A stretch of 64,000 nucleotides of DNA from Ischnura elegans (Eukaryota; Arthropoda; Insecta; Odonata; Coenagrionidae): contig NC_060248.1 of NCBI RefSeq assembly GCF_921293095.1, positions 17,998,744 through 18,062,743 of the forward strand, in the 5' to 3' direction. The number at the start of each line of letters is the position of its first letter. Position 1 is the first letter of the stretch. The notes beneath the pieces were generated by a model. That model did not search any database and had not been told where the DNA came from. It worked only from the letters and a program-made list of their open reading frames with translations. Shown here one piece after another: positions 21,977 to 32,696 of the stretch. The position numbers and the translations under genes were made by a program.

Positions 21977-22213
21977 GTGCTGGATTTTAATATCAACTTT
22001 AATGACTACTCGCTGATGACATATTGGAGAGAGACCACAGTACCTCCGGCTACATCTGACCTTAGTGCTGTGGATTTTCAAAAATCTATTGATGAACGTT
22101 CAAATTTGAAGTTAAATATTTCTTTTTATTATACATACGGACGAGAGATTCGTGAAGAAATTCACCAAAACTTTGTTGACAACAGCGAAATACGAGGAAT
22201 GACACTGACATAA
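21977..22213 (+). CDS. 78-residue interior ORF, unknown
   Basis: The frame contains YWRETTVPPATSDLSAVDFQ and REIREEIHQNF and ends at TAA. It may be a surviving exon-sized piece of the transposon's own gene. I do not recognise the family. Confidence 0.3.
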   Translation: MLDFNINFNDYSLMTYWRETTVPPATSDLSAVDFQKSIDERSNLKLNISFYYTYGREIREEIHQNFVDNSEIRGMTLT

Positions 22214-22471
22214 GAAATACAGATTGGAAAGCAGGTAATTGAAAAATTCTTTCGTGATTGTTCCTCCACAGACGATACTGAAACATTAAATATTTAGACT
22301 AACGAAGTAAGACGCACTTGGTGTGAATTTTGGTGCATTTGGCGCGTGGGAGAGGCTTGAGGGGAGGGGACGCGAGCGGCTTTGGCCCAAAATCCATTTA
22401 ATCACATCTGTCGGACAAAGCCGAAATTGGAGCGCATATTCGAAGTTAGCACACCTTTATAGCCACTCCTA

Positions 22472-23356
22472 TAGTTTCGTCCGCTGGTCTCTCAACATAC
22501 TTCTTCATTGGGGAGAACATTATGCTCCTTATTGCACTTACTCGCAAAAATATCACATAATTTCAAATGTTCTGTCAATAGTGCTTGAGTTTTGTACTTC
22601 AGCAAAAACCCTACTTTTGGCCTATTCCCATTTTCCGTAAGTTTTAGTACCTACTTCCTGTTGCATCGCTAAATCCATTTAGTCACACACATAATGGAAG
22701 GGAAGCGTCACCATAGTTCGCACACCTTTATAGCCACTCGAGAGGCCTTTTCATGGACCGTAGGCTCCTTTCCTGTGTTCTCGGATCTAAAACTATTCCA
22801 TCACTTCCCTAAAAGTTGGTAACATCGACTTGTTTAACCCCGACGAGGCGCCTAATAAGGGACAAGTCGTCTCACTAAGCTTCCTTTATTACCTTCTACC
22901 ATCTTCCTATTTATATTATCAAAGATAAACGACCTCCTAGCAGCATACGCGGAATGAATTTTGCTGTATTGGAAGCGTGGGAGGGGTAGAAGCGAGCGGG
23001 GAGGGGAGGGGATCGGCCTGCGGCTCTTGTATCCGCGGCGCTGCGTGGGCGTTGGAATATTTTCTTCGCGGACGCGGACTCAAATTAGGCATTTTGTGTC
23101 TAAACGGTGGCAGATACGTCAAAATGCATGAAATTTTGGCCCTAAAAGGGCAGTAACTCGGCAAAATCTATAGGAAATGACCATAAAATATTACATTTTT
23201 CGAATCTTGACCCTCCCCCCCTAAATTGCATTTGAGCGAGGGTCAGGGGTTCACCTAGAGGTCTCAAATTTTTCAGGCCTTATTTTTGATCGGTCCCACA
23301 ACTTTTTTTCATTGGGCCAGATGGATTTGAAAAAAATCGATTTTTCCGATCCGCCC
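22472..23356 (-). repeat. Right 885-bp terminal inverted repeat
   Basis: Reverse complement of 20057-20941. Just inside it, 22370-22475 resembles a diverged copy of 22665-22745 (aaatccattta..tcacac and gcacacctttatagccactc), so the element also carries subterminal repeats. Confidence 0.9.
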
Positions 23357-23358
23357 TA

Positions 23359-24388
23359 GTATGCAAGCCATTCCTTTCTAACCCAGAGCTGCTTCTGGGA
23401 GGAATTACATTTCAAGACTTCTCATTTTAAAGTGTGAAAATGTTGTACTCAGTCATAATTATTGAGGCAGCTATATATTTTGCCATTAAAGTTTACAGCA
23501 CAAAAGAACACTCACCTTAAATTTTTCATCAAAATAATCCTATCTGAAAATGTATGTTATTTTGATGTTACTTAGAACCAACATTGAGCTATAATGGGTT
23601 AATACTAAAATGTGAGCAGTACAAAACCAAAATGTTTTACTTTATTTGTCAAAGAAGTGACAGGTTTGACATTTATTTGATATCCTTCGCTACCGCATTT
23701 AACTTGAGTGGGATCTTTTTTCATGAGATTAATTATCGAAAAATTATACTGTGCGTAAATTCAACGTCAATGCCATCAAATATGAGAGTATGAATGAAAA
23801 GTTACACCACGGGTGAACTCCTGTGAGCAAGTGAGATATGCAAGCGACGTTGCGTTGGCTCTAAAGCAAAAGGGCTGTTAATTTTACGACCACATGCGAA
23901 GAACCCACGCACTTGAATAGGTCCGAAGCGCCAGAGGGCGTAGACTCACCCATCTCATATAACGTTACAAGCACTCAGCAGTTCAGAAGCTACCCTTCCT
24001 AGGAACTTAAAACCTCAATATAAACATGAACTACGGATGAATTGCAATTTATGATGGTGGTGGATCGGCCTGTAGCTCAAGTTTTGAAGTAGGAGAAGGA
24101 AGAAAAAGCAATTACCGGGATAGATTTAATCCCTAAAATTAATATTAAAAATACCGCAATGCTTGTGAGCTTATATTATTGAAATTGGTTTTGAAAACTC
24201 CCGGCTAGGTATTGGTTTGATAAGTACTTTGAGCATCCATAAATTTTTTTGTTATAATGATTTATATTGTGAAATTATTATGTACTGATTTTGAGTGCTC
24301 TTCTGGGGTACTTCATTTCATTCAATTATATCTGATGCTTATTATATGCTATAAATTATATAAATTAATGAAACAAATTCATGCATCA
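23359..24388. other. Unannotated stretch, no recognised gene
   Basis: AT-rich with short frames (for example 23584-23793) and no signature. Confidence 0.5.
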
Positions 24389-24390
24389 TA

Positions 24391-25056
24391 ATAGGGTGGT
24401 TTCCTATTATTTTTTTATTGCCTAAATCGAAAGATTATTACTCCTGGAGTACGTATTTCACGCTTTTAGATTTTTAAATGACAATATCTATTTTTCGCGA
24501 TTAAATGAAAAGTGAAAAATTTCAAGCGCGCGAAAACACGACGCGTAAGTAGGAATGATGGGAAATCTCTCCGTACGTCGTATTTCTGGTTCCCCCTCCG
24601 CCCGGTGAGGTGACCTTGAGGCGAGGCTTAGCGCTGATACGTCGCAGGCTGCCAGCGGGTAGCCTAGTACCCTGCTGGCTGGTAGCGCTTGGCTTAAATA
24701 AGGATTATTAATACCTTATCAAACGAGGAAAACTTTCCGACCTTAGCCAGTTTTAATAAGTGATTATTAAGACATGTTTCCCTGAGCTCTGCGCCTCATG
24801 CATGCATTGGTAACCTCAGACGATGTATAACTCCTATCTTCTCCTGTAGAAACTAGGTCCCTGTGACGTCACGTGGAGTGGCATCGCATGGGCGCCAATC
24901 TGGCCCTTTTCAAATGAGGATAAAAATGGACCATTGCCATTCGTCTAAACCGGCATTTATAAAACGAAATAATTTGTATATTATGAATACACTAATGGTG
25001 GGTAACGAATTGCGATCAATGCCTTTCGTTTTCTTTGATGAAGGAAACTACCCTAT
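24391..25056 (-). mobile_element. 666-bp MITE, copy 2
   Basis: Opposite-orientation copy of 12498-13163. It is again 666 bp, with ATAGGGTGGTTTCC and GGAAACTACCCTAT termini and TA on each side (24389-24390, 25057-25058). Substitutions are numerous but gaps must balance. The frame at 24863-25126 lies across its end and is fortuitous. Confidence 0.8.
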
Positions 25057-25058
25057 TA

Positions 25059-26959
25059 AAAAGTTCCGGACGAGTTTGAAAGAGTTTTTTTCTCCAGACT
25101 CTGTACCTTCATCATTCTCGTGGTAAAGATTATATTAAATTTTCCTAACTCCTAATTAAGAAATCATCTATTTGAAAGTACGTAGGCATTGTATTGAATG
25201 ACATTCATTTTATTTTTCTTTAGAACGTTCTGATCTTCTTAAAATGCTGAGATGGAACTGAAAATCCAGAGCTGCAGACACTATGATGAAATTTTCATAA
25301 TATCCCTCGGAATCCAATTGCTTGGATATACTCGGTATTATTCTTACTTTTAGCGGACATTTTTCTATCGAATGTAGCACTGATTTTCCTTTGTTTTTAT
25401 ATGCTGGAGCGTTGAATAACTAAGCAGGGGAAAAATTTGAAAGAAAACATGAATCTGGAATATTATTCGTATTGGAAAGTGTCAAATCATTGTGGGTTGT
25501 ACTAATGGTTTCAGTGAATTGTTAATGTTTTTTATTCATTGAATAATCCTACCCAGAATTTGCATTCTATCCCTGCTCTATAGAGATCTGAGCGTTGCTC
25601 TCTGAGTAATGCGTCATCACCTTTTAGGGCACAGACATCTCGCCCACCATATTAGTCACCTCGAACGGTTGCTCGTGGGAGAACAATAATGTGTCTCTGA
25701 TTTATTGCCCAGTTCCCAAAATCCCCCCAGAGGTGAGCAATAGCCGTCTAATTGAATCCAGAATTTCTCGCCGACCCTACCAGGGCCTAATACTCATGCT
25801 GCCTTGGCCCATAGCAACCCTGTGCCGCGGTCGGACGGTCCTGTTATGCGCCATGTATAAACCTCCACCTGAGGAATACTTGCAGAGAACACCTTTGCAA
25901 TGGTGTGATGCATCGATTATAAGATATGTTGGAATCATTTAATGAATGGCAGCTTAACGTCCAAAAAATTCAATTTACGGAATCGGTGTAACATTATGAA
26001 ACCTTGAGGAGTTTTAATCATATTGAACGGTGACATAGTCTTCCTGTAATTCCACTTGCATTAATTGTAGCTCCTATTTTCAATGTTTCCATGATAATTA
26101 CTATTTAATCGTTGAAGATAATTATGGATTAAGTGCTGAAATTATATAAGCATTGTATAAAAAATTCGAAAAATAACGATATCGTTCATTATGAGTGAGA
26201 AATTTCGGTAATTTTTCACTGCAATGAGATCTTGTTTTGCGATCAAAAAATTGCAAATCGAGAGAGCCTATTGTAAATTGTGTCGTACTTTCTGATATTG
26301 GCCTAAAGGAATGGGAAAAACAAGAAAAGAGTGTGAATTGACGTTACGAAAGGGTTGCCGTTTATAAAAGCGGAGGGTTATTGTGGGAGAAGGGATTCCC
26401 ACGATGTGCAAAACAGCGCAATGGACGCTTCACACAGCACTGCTAATGCTTTAAAAGTTATAAAGTGTTGCAATAAAAATCCAGTCTTCTATGATATTGG
26501 AATGAGCGCCATGTCTGTTGTTTGACGTCTTGGGCACATTTGTATTGTGGATTGGGTGAAATGAAAAACTTATTGTACTGTTCACGTGCTGATTGGACTT
26601 CTGACATAAAAAGACGGAGACTGTTAATACAACTTTAGCTAGCCGATAGCAATGGTATGTCATCATCAAACAATCATTTTAGGAAAGAACCTTGTATTAA
26701 TAAATACAACGTGAAATGAATGGGGGAGTACTTCGGAGTAAATGCGTAAAAGACGCTCAATGTCACTACGAAGTTATCAAAAGCCTAGGTCAATAGTGAA
26801 ACCAAAAACTGCGGTGTAACTATGGCATGTGGAAAGCATTAACTAAAAGAAAAGCACATAAATATTTTTTATTGACGCTTTTTTATTTTTCCTTCATTCC
26901 TTATTAAAATTAATTATTAATTTCTTTCGAAGAAAAAAACGCGAAAGTAATTCGTCACC
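25059..26959. other. Unannotated stretch, no recognised gene
   Basis: The frame at 25691-25942 is GC-richer than its surroundings but shows no family signature or splice context I can defend. The rest is AT-rich. Confidence 0.5.
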
Positions 26960-26960
26960 A

Positions 26961-27050
26961 TTGCAATTGCCGGTCTCAGTGGAGGCGGAGTGGTATCTGC
27001 GTCTGCAAAACAGTAGATCGCAGGCTGTCGAGTCCAGCATGGCTATTTTT
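26961..27050 (+). repeat. Possible tRNA-derived SINE head
   Basis: GAGTGGTATCTGCGTCTG resembles a box A region and GGCTGTCGAGTCC a box B region at tRNA-like spacing. It is degenerate and lacks a recognised body. Confidence 0.35.
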
Positions 27051-27147
27051 CCTACATCCAGGGCATGTTTAATTGCTATCTCGTTACATTATCCCGATAT
27101 AGAGGCCAATATAGTACTGTTTAAGGTGGTAGCGTTATTTCTTAAAA

Positions 27148-27830
27148 AAGTATTCTACTGATTATGATGGGTTTCCATGGAGTACTTGAGAAGAATTCTG
27201 GGATCCTCCCTCCCCATCAACCACTTCCCTCTTCAATTCACAATAAGGCCTACTCCCTTTCATTCTATCTAAAAATCCTATTCTTTTCCTTCCTCTCTCT
27301 CGTACACCTAACATTCTGCCCTCTAAAACCGTTTTCAACATCCCTTTCCAGCTAAGTACTCGCTCCATCCATACTTTCTGTCTCCTCCGTATCTCATCTA
27401 AAAGCTGCCTCTCCTCGCACACCATATCCAGCACTTCGTCGTTCCTCCTCTTCTCCGTCCACTTCACCTTCTCCATTCTTCGCCACACCCACATCTCGAA
27501 GCCTCCAGTCTTCTCTCGTCTTCTTTCCTCAGTGTCTAAAGCGCTACACTCCAGATCAGACTCTTCACTAACCCTTTCTTTAAATTCTTATGAAGCGAAC
27601 CTCTCAGAAGCTCCTTCCTGTAATGAACGCCTCGTTTGCTAACGCAATTATCTTCCTGATGTCCTTACTACTGTATCCGTTTTCCTTTAGCGTACTGCCT
27701 GAATTGTTGAACTGCTCAACCCGCTCAAGTTTTTCACCACCCACCTTTACCTTAAGTTTCACATCCCTCGCTCGTGATGCTTTACAAACCGCATAACCTT
27801 GGTCTTCTAAATAAATAAAAATTATCCAAA
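27148..27830 (-). pseudogene. LINE family A, copy 2
   Basis: The minus strand encodes KLKVKVGGEKLERVEQF (around 27770-27710) and then, in another frame, MWVWRRMEKVKWTEKRR, LDEIRRRQKVWMERVLS and SRPYCELKREV down to a stop near 27162. This is the C-terminal part of the LINE ORF2 with two or more frameshifts. The CCATGG junction and the conserved 3' hairpin region are present in altered form (catcataatcagtagaat). Confidence 0.85.
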
Positions 27831-27896
27831 TAAACGCCCATGAGGGTCGACGTATGTTGGTTATTGCCGTTTCAATTTTCGCGATATGCGTAGACG

Positions 27897-28004
27897 ATAT
27901 TGACACTGATTATTTTACTACGAGGAATATAGGAGTGATAGAAGTAGAACGGGAAATGGAGGGAGGTAAGGAATGGCGTGGGAGGAGGGAGTGTTTTAGT
28001 ACGA
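27897..28004 (+). repeat. Inverted repeat arm, partner 28683-28793
   Basis: gacactgattattttacta..agaagtagaacggga..ggagggaggta..gtgttttagtac is matched on the minus strand at 28683-28793. The arms enclose a GC-rich block and LINE copy 3. Confidence 0.65.
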
Positions 28005-28367
28005 TGTCGGTGGTGGTGTATTTCCTCCCAAGTGAGGTCTTGGCCGACGAGTTTATTATCGAGTTTCAAGAGAGGACGACTTCTGCTCGGCCACCGCACA
28101 CCTTCCCCCCCCCCCCCCTCTCCCCTCCCTCGTACATCTGCCCCCGTGGGTGGCCCACGGGAACGAACCATCTCCAGCACCTCCCCCACCCCTTCCACTT
28201 GTCACACGAAGAAGTGGCACCAGCCGCACCAACGCCACCTCTCTCCCTGCCACTCGGGGGAGGGCAATGCGATGCCAGTGGGTGGGTGGGTGCGGTGGCA
28301 AGGAGAGGCAAGGCGCACGCGCAATAGAAGCTCATGTCTCACCTCACCACCACACTCGAGACGAACA
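28005..28367. other. GC-rich CpG-containing low-complexity block
   Basis: Overlapping frames on both strands (up to 189 residues) are compositional. No domain is visible. Confidence 0.5.
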
Positions 28368-28476
28368 GTTCCCGTTCCTTTCGTTCGCAAAAAAGGAACG
28401 ATTCCAGGGATTCGTTCCATATCCAGATTCTCAGGTCTTCCATTCCGATCAGCCTTAATCACACGACCATTTTTTC
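28368..28476 (+). repeat. Direct repeat unit, partner 28813-28911
   Basis: Both copies run gttcccgttc..aacgattccagggattcgt..cagattctca.gtcttcc.ttccgatcagcct..atc.cacgaccatttttt. The first ends exactly at the CCATGG junction of LINE copy 3. Weaker echoes of the last part (agcctgaatcgaatgatcattttttcc) occur at about 29246-29272. Confidence 0.65.
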
Positions 28477-28646
28477 CATGGAGCACCCGAGAAGAATTCT
28501 GGGATCCTGCCTCCCAATCAACCACTTCTCTCTTCAATTCACAATAAGGCCTACTCCCTTTCAATCTATCTAAAAATCCCATTCTTTTCCCTATTCTCCC
28601 TCGCTTACCTAACATTCTACCCTCTAACACTGTTTTCAACATCCCC
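28476..28646 (-). pseudogene. LINE family A, copy 3 (short)
   Basis: The minus strand gives MLKTVLEGRMLGKRGR and RMGFLDRLKGSRPYCELKRE followed by QNSSRVLHG. It begins abruptly at the 5' side and lacks the CCTACC hairpin and TAA tail beyond CCATGG. It is therefore truncated at both ends. Confidence 0.8.
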
Positions 28647-28812
28647 ATAAGACTTTTTAAGACCTCACTCGGGAGGAAAAACTCGTACTAAAACACCCTC
28701 CACCTATGCTATTCCCTACCTCCCTCTTTCTCCCGTTCTACTTCCATTGCTTCTATTTTCATCATAGTAAAATAATCAGTGTCAGTGACACCTACACACA
28801 CAAGAGAAGGGT

Positions 28813-28911
28813 AGTTCCCGTTCATTTCGAAAGAAACGATTCCAGGGATTCGTGCCGTTTCCAGATTCTCATGTCTTCCGTTCCGATCAGCCTGAATCGC
28901 ACGACCATTTT
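28813..28911 (+). repeat. Direct repeat unit, partner 28368-28476
   Basis: Second copy of the 100-bp unit described at 28368-28476, not followed by LINE sequence. Confidence 0.65.
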
Positions 28912-29376
28912 TTGCCGACCCTCGCTCAGAGAAGCTCTTCTGTCATTCGCCGTGCATGGAAATGGGAAAACAAAGGTCGTCAATCGTGGCGACGCTATCA
29001 GACAGTAATGAAGGTGTCATAAAGTATTTTTTTGTTTCGTTTGAATAGCGGTGGGTACAAGAAAGGACATTGTTTATTTAAATCCTCGGTCTCATGCTGC
29101 TACACTCCATAGTCATGAAGATGTCCAAACCCCCATTAGAATACATAACTATTCAATTAGATAATTGCCTACTCAACCCTAAATGGGCTATAAAATAGCG
29201 ACACGAATTACCTCGTAAGTATTCCAGCATTGGCTGCGTTAAGCCTGAATCGAATGATCATTTTTTCCATCCTTAAGAGTGATAGCTCTCAGCGATAGGT
29301 TTTCAGGGGCTAAAAGAGTGAATTAAATCGAAAGTTGTAGCTTGTACGTGGTGGAAGGGCTCCATATTATCAATCA
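28912..29376. other. Unannotated stretch
   Basis: Nothing beyond a faint third echo of the 28.4-kb direct repeat. Confidence 0.45.
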
Positions 29377-29538
29377 CAGACACTTTGTTACTTCCATTTC
29401 TATTTTAAGACCGGTCTCGGCTGTCACACCATTGTCAAATACAGAAATATTTTCTGTATTTGATAATGGTGTAAAAGCCGAAACCGGTCATAAAATAGAA
29501 AATTTTATAATAATTTTGTGGAAGTAACAAAGTGTCTG
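29377..29538. repeat. Palindrome with hammerhead-like motifs
   Basis: Arms 29377-29447 and 29451-29538 are inverted copies starting cagacactttgttacttcc and ending ggaagtaacaaagtgtctg. The right arm has a ~17-bp insertion. Both carry a TGAYAATGG..GCCGARACCGGTC motif near the centre. Confidence 0.75.
29461..29489 (+). ncRNA. Hammerhead-like motif, diverged core
   Basis: TTGATAA-T-GG..CC-GAAAC-CGGTC: stem III would be self-complementary ACCGGT followed by C17. The core deviates at C3 and G8. The opposite-strand partner at 29410-29438 reads TTGACAA..GAGACCGGTC and is weaker. Confidence 0.35.
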
Positions 29539-30169
29539 TTAATGGTAATACCAAAAGGGTGATCGCTCGACCCATCATTTCCTTAATCACACGGTCATTC
29601 CCACCTTTTTCCTTCGCTTATTCCGTCGCTTTCCGTATTTACAGCTATTATTCAATTATATGCCGAGCTTAGCGTTATGATCGCTGTTGGAGGAAAATGT
29701 GCGATCATAATTTCAGAAAAAAATCATCTCAAATTGGGTTTTGGTTGCGCAATCGTTTTGCTGATGCTCGCTCAAAGCTCTCATTTAATTAGCCTCAAAA
29801 AGTAATTGTTTCAGACAATTATAACGGCGCATTTTTGTCCAGTCTAAACTATTTAGAGCCAATAAAAATGCAGAGAATTAAAAAATGTCGAAATGGCCTG
29901 ATACCCGAGAAAAATCGTTTTTATCGTGGTAACTGCAAAGTGCATCTAAAAAATAAACTCGTGCCATAGCTCAGTCACTAAAGAATTACGACCCCTTGTT
30001 TTTATGGGACAAAAATGCTAAAAATAACCCCCCTACCACCTCCAAAAGTAATGCAGATTCCTCCTAAAGCACTCTGTTATGTAAAGAAGGTCACATTGTT
30101 CGGTAGATTCGTTCCTTTTCGTCCCTCTTGGAGATACGGTTCTTTGGAACGAATCAACCGGGAGCGACT
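29539..30169. other. Unannotated stretch, nothing recognised
   Basis: AT-rich sequence without signature. Confidence 0.5.
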
Positions 30170-30725
30170 CAACTCCACTCCCCACCACTGCCTGCGCCCT
30201 GAAGGTCCTCTCCCAGCCGCCCCTGTTATCTCCGAGGACAATTGCCCTCTCATCTGCCCCTCAACTCCCCCTCCTCCTCCACTCCTTCAGCCATACCCCC
30301 GTGTGTGTCCAACCCCTGCCCTTTTCCATTCCCTCGTCCACCCCTTGATCTTCTTGCCAGCGCCAACATCTCACCCTCCGCGTGCTAAGAGCCGCCGCCT
30401 CTCCAAAGCACCCTCCACCCCCCTGCGTCTTTGCTTCCCTTATCTCCCCCACACGTGTCCGCCCACCCCCCTCTATTTCACCCTCTCCTCCTCCTCCCCC
30501 TAAGCTACACCACTAAAACCCCGCGTCACCAAAACAGGCGCTCTTGTGTTCCTCATTCCTTCCTGATTTCTCTCACCCCCCCTCCCTCTCTCCCCCCTCC
30601 CCCGCTGCTCCTATTCTTCATTCACTTCCTCTCTTCTCCATCTTCCCCCCTTCCTCTAACTCCTTGTTCCTCTGCTCATTTCCTTCACCTCTTCCCATCC
30701 ATGTCTTTTTCTCTCGGCACATTCT
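30170..30725. other. Long polypyrimidine block
   Basis: The plus strand is overwhelmingly C/T for about 550 bp. Frames here are proline- and serine-rich by composition and are not genes. Confidence 0.65.
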
Positions 30726-30859
30726 CAGCATTTGCGGAGCTGAGGCAGGAACATTATCAAGTCAGGATGAAGAAACCCGAAGAAAATGTGAACGGAAAAT
30801 CATTAGGTGAATCTAAGGCCCAATTGGAGAAGGATAGAGATGGAGAATTAGAATGAAAG

Positions 30860-31512
30860 TTAGAGATGAATGAGGAAGAAGTTAGAGATATATAATTATT
30901 GAGAATTAGGTCTTTTAGGGTGTCAAGTAGTTGACCTATTAAGGAGTCAGACTTAATTATGAAAATAATATATCCACTAAAACCTACCAAAGGATAATGG
31001 GAAGTAACAGGGCATATTTTGCAAATGTTTTACTCCGCAAATCAAGTCTATTGTGGAGGAAAACATAGCTGAGGGTCTATGCAATTCATATTATACCTAT
31101 TGTCACTTATGCAGCCTATACAATGAAATTACCAAGTCAAGATGAAGAAACCCTTTGAACATTTGAACGAATGAGGAGAATCTCCATCCAATTAGGGAAA
31201 GAGAGAGGTGGAGAAATTTAGGGATCATGAAGATAAATACTTGAAGGGAATGATATCGTTAGATACGCCAAGTCTCTTCGGCTGGCGCGGTTGGGCTATG
31301 TAGTAAGGATTGGAGAGGATAGAATGCCCAAGTTTATACTTAATAGCAAGATGGAATGGGTTAGATGAAGAGGTAGACCACGGAATAGATGGCTACAGGA
31401 TGTAAAGGATGATTGGAAGGCAAAAAGAGTTACGAAATGGAGGGAGAAAGCAAAAGGAAGAACTGAATGGAGGTCTATAGTGGAGGAAGCCAAGGCCCGC
31501 ACCGGGTTGTAG
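30860..31512 (+). pseudogene. LINE family C: ORF C-terminus
   Basis: Across stops and frameshifts the plus strand encodes IVTYAAYTMKLPSQDEETL, IVRYAKSLRLARLGYVVRI, RGRPRNRWLQDVKDDWK and RTEWRSIVEEAKARTGL before a stop at 31510-31512. This order (AAETWTL, RLRWLGHV, GRPRKRWLDDV, EWRSIVEEAK) is the hallmark C-terminus of common non-LTR retrotransposon ORF2 proteins. It is a different family from A, with many inactivating changes. Confidence 0.85.
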
Positions 31513-31960
31513 AGCTGCAGGTGAATGACTATTATCAGCATTTACTTCGGCGATTCTAAGTAAAGCCATCATCCTATTACGCCTATATCTTCTAACTAGA
31601 TACCTTACTATTCAAACCTAGGGTATTTTTCCGGAATTGAGTTGGGCCCGTATCCTCTGTGCTGTTTCTTATTTTCTTACGATAAAATTGAAATGAAACG
31701 GAGATTCTGTACATACAGTAAGCAAATCATTTAATATTCAAAAGCTATGAGTTTCGTCGGCGACCACGATCTTCAAGGTACAAAATGCTCGACTCCCTCC
31801 AAATGAATAATTCAAACAAGATAAATAGTAATCACTCAAATAATCAGAAATAATTAAATATTACATCCTACATTTTTATTAATATATATAACTGGAGATT
31901 TTTGACCAGTGTCTTTTTATAACGTATTTTCATAGATATGTGCAAGATAAAACTATCATC

Positions 31961-32096
31961 TTGAAGTTGTTTCAAGCCCTGATGACGATGGGCGACACGG
32001 CCATTGAAACGTCGGCAGAGATGGAGAACCTCACCCGGTGGGAAACCCGAAAAAGCTTCGACATCATCATACGCCGGGAAAACCTCAGATCTTTCT
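31961..32096 (+). mobile_element. 136-bp hammerhead-bearing retroelement with target duplication
   Basis: The unit is flanked by TAAAACTATCATC (31948-31960) and TAAAACTATTATC (32097-32109), a 13-bp duplication with one mismatch. It starts ttgaagttgtttcaag, contains the hammerhead-like core, and ends aacctcagatctttct. The body after the core (gagatggagaacct..acccggtgggaaa..catcatacgccggg) is shared with 42510-42641 on the other strand. It has no coding capacity and no tRNA promoter boxes that I can see. Confidence 0.75.
31976..32016 (+). ncRNA. Hammerhead-like ribozyme motif (best-preserved family member)
   Basis: GCC (stem I) then CTGATGA, one unpaired C, a stem II of GATGG/CCATT type around gcgacacgg, and GAAAC-GTC, then GGC closing stem I. 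Stem III would be the self-complementary ACGT with no loop, followed by the cleavage-site C. Such minimal stem III is known from animal hammerheads that act as dimers. Activity is untested. Confidence 0.55.
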
Positions 32097-32109
32097 TAAA
32101 ACTATTATC

Positions 32110-32439
32110 ATTTTTTTACATCCTTTGTTTCTCGCGGTCAATTACAGCTCTTACGATTATATTTGTTAATGATTAGCCAATAATTGCCATTAGTTCCATT
32201 GATCTCTCTTATGGATGCGCAGCTTCCTTTAGTGTTGTTCCAGGGGCTCCACTCCTTCTCCCTTACCTCACTTAATTTGCTTGCCCTGTATCCCTTCCCA
32301 GCAAGGTGTCCCTAGAGGAGGTACGACCACCTGTCCCCTGTCTCTACCTTCTCTCGTTCCGAATCCTTGTCCCCCAACTATCTTGCTTTCTCCCTTTTTA
32401 CGCGATAATCTTCACTAAGAAAGCTCAAATAACAAAAAC
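32110..32439. other. Unannotated stretch
   Basis: Pyrimidine-rich in part; short frames without signature. Confidence 0.45.
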
Positions 32440-32472
32440 AAGAAGCTTCCCCGGCATCCCCGGAAGCTTCTT
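32440..32472. repeat. 11-bp hairpin followed by a T run
   Basis: AAGAAGCTTCC and GGAAGCTTCTT flank an 11-base loop and are followed by TTTT. It looks like a terminator hairpin, but in a eukaryotic setting this is probably chance or a small inverted repeat. Confidence 0.4.
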
Positions 32473-32608
32473 TTTTCCCGAAAGGATCTGAATTTAAAAA
32501 AAAGTTATTTTAAGGCAATAGGTTTGAAAAATTGACTGTCAGGAAAATTACTAAGTAGAGGAAAATAAACTTGATTGTTTCTGGCTTTACTTTGTGAAAA
32601 TCCATTCT

Positions 32609-32696
32609 TAATAATAAAACGTTATTGTACTTTTTAACCTAAATATTAATATTAATATTAAATCGTGTGGAAAAGTACAATAACGTTTTATTATTA
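32609..32696. repeat. Hairpin with perfect 26-bp arms
   Basis: taataataaaacgttattgt... (32609-32634) is perfectly reverse-complementary to 32671-32696 around a 36-bp AT-rich spacer. The AT-rich arm composition resembles the palindrome at 62.6 kb, but no hammerhead core lies in the spacer. Confidence 0.75.

Larger units (their letters stand above)
20057..23356. mobile_element. 3.3-kb DNA transposon with 885-bp terminal inverted repeats
   Basis: The termini read GGGCGGATCGGAAAAATCGA inward from both sides and are flanked by TA (20055-20056 and 23357-23358). The arms, 20057-20941 and 22472-23356, are exactly equal in length. They appear identical in every stretch I compared, including a 75-residue fortuitous frame present in both. 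The interior is about 1.5 kb with broken frames, and one hammerhead-bearing repeat is inserted in it. TA duplication is compatible with Tc1/mariner-type transposition, but I could not recognise a transposase, so the superfamily is open. Confidence 0.9.

Noticed and set aside
27854..28547. Frames of 157 and 189 residues on the plus strand with antisense frames of 81-148 residues
   Set aside because: Compositional open frames in a CpG- and C-rich block; part of the minus-strand reading is LINE copy 3.
30015..30856. 162- and 141-residue frames
   Set aside because: They follow from the polypyrimidine tract (proline/serine/leucine bias) and carry no domain.
32440..32476. Bacterial-type intrinsic terminator
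   Set aside because: Hairpin plus T run is present, but every other feature of the window is eukaryotic and no gene ends there.
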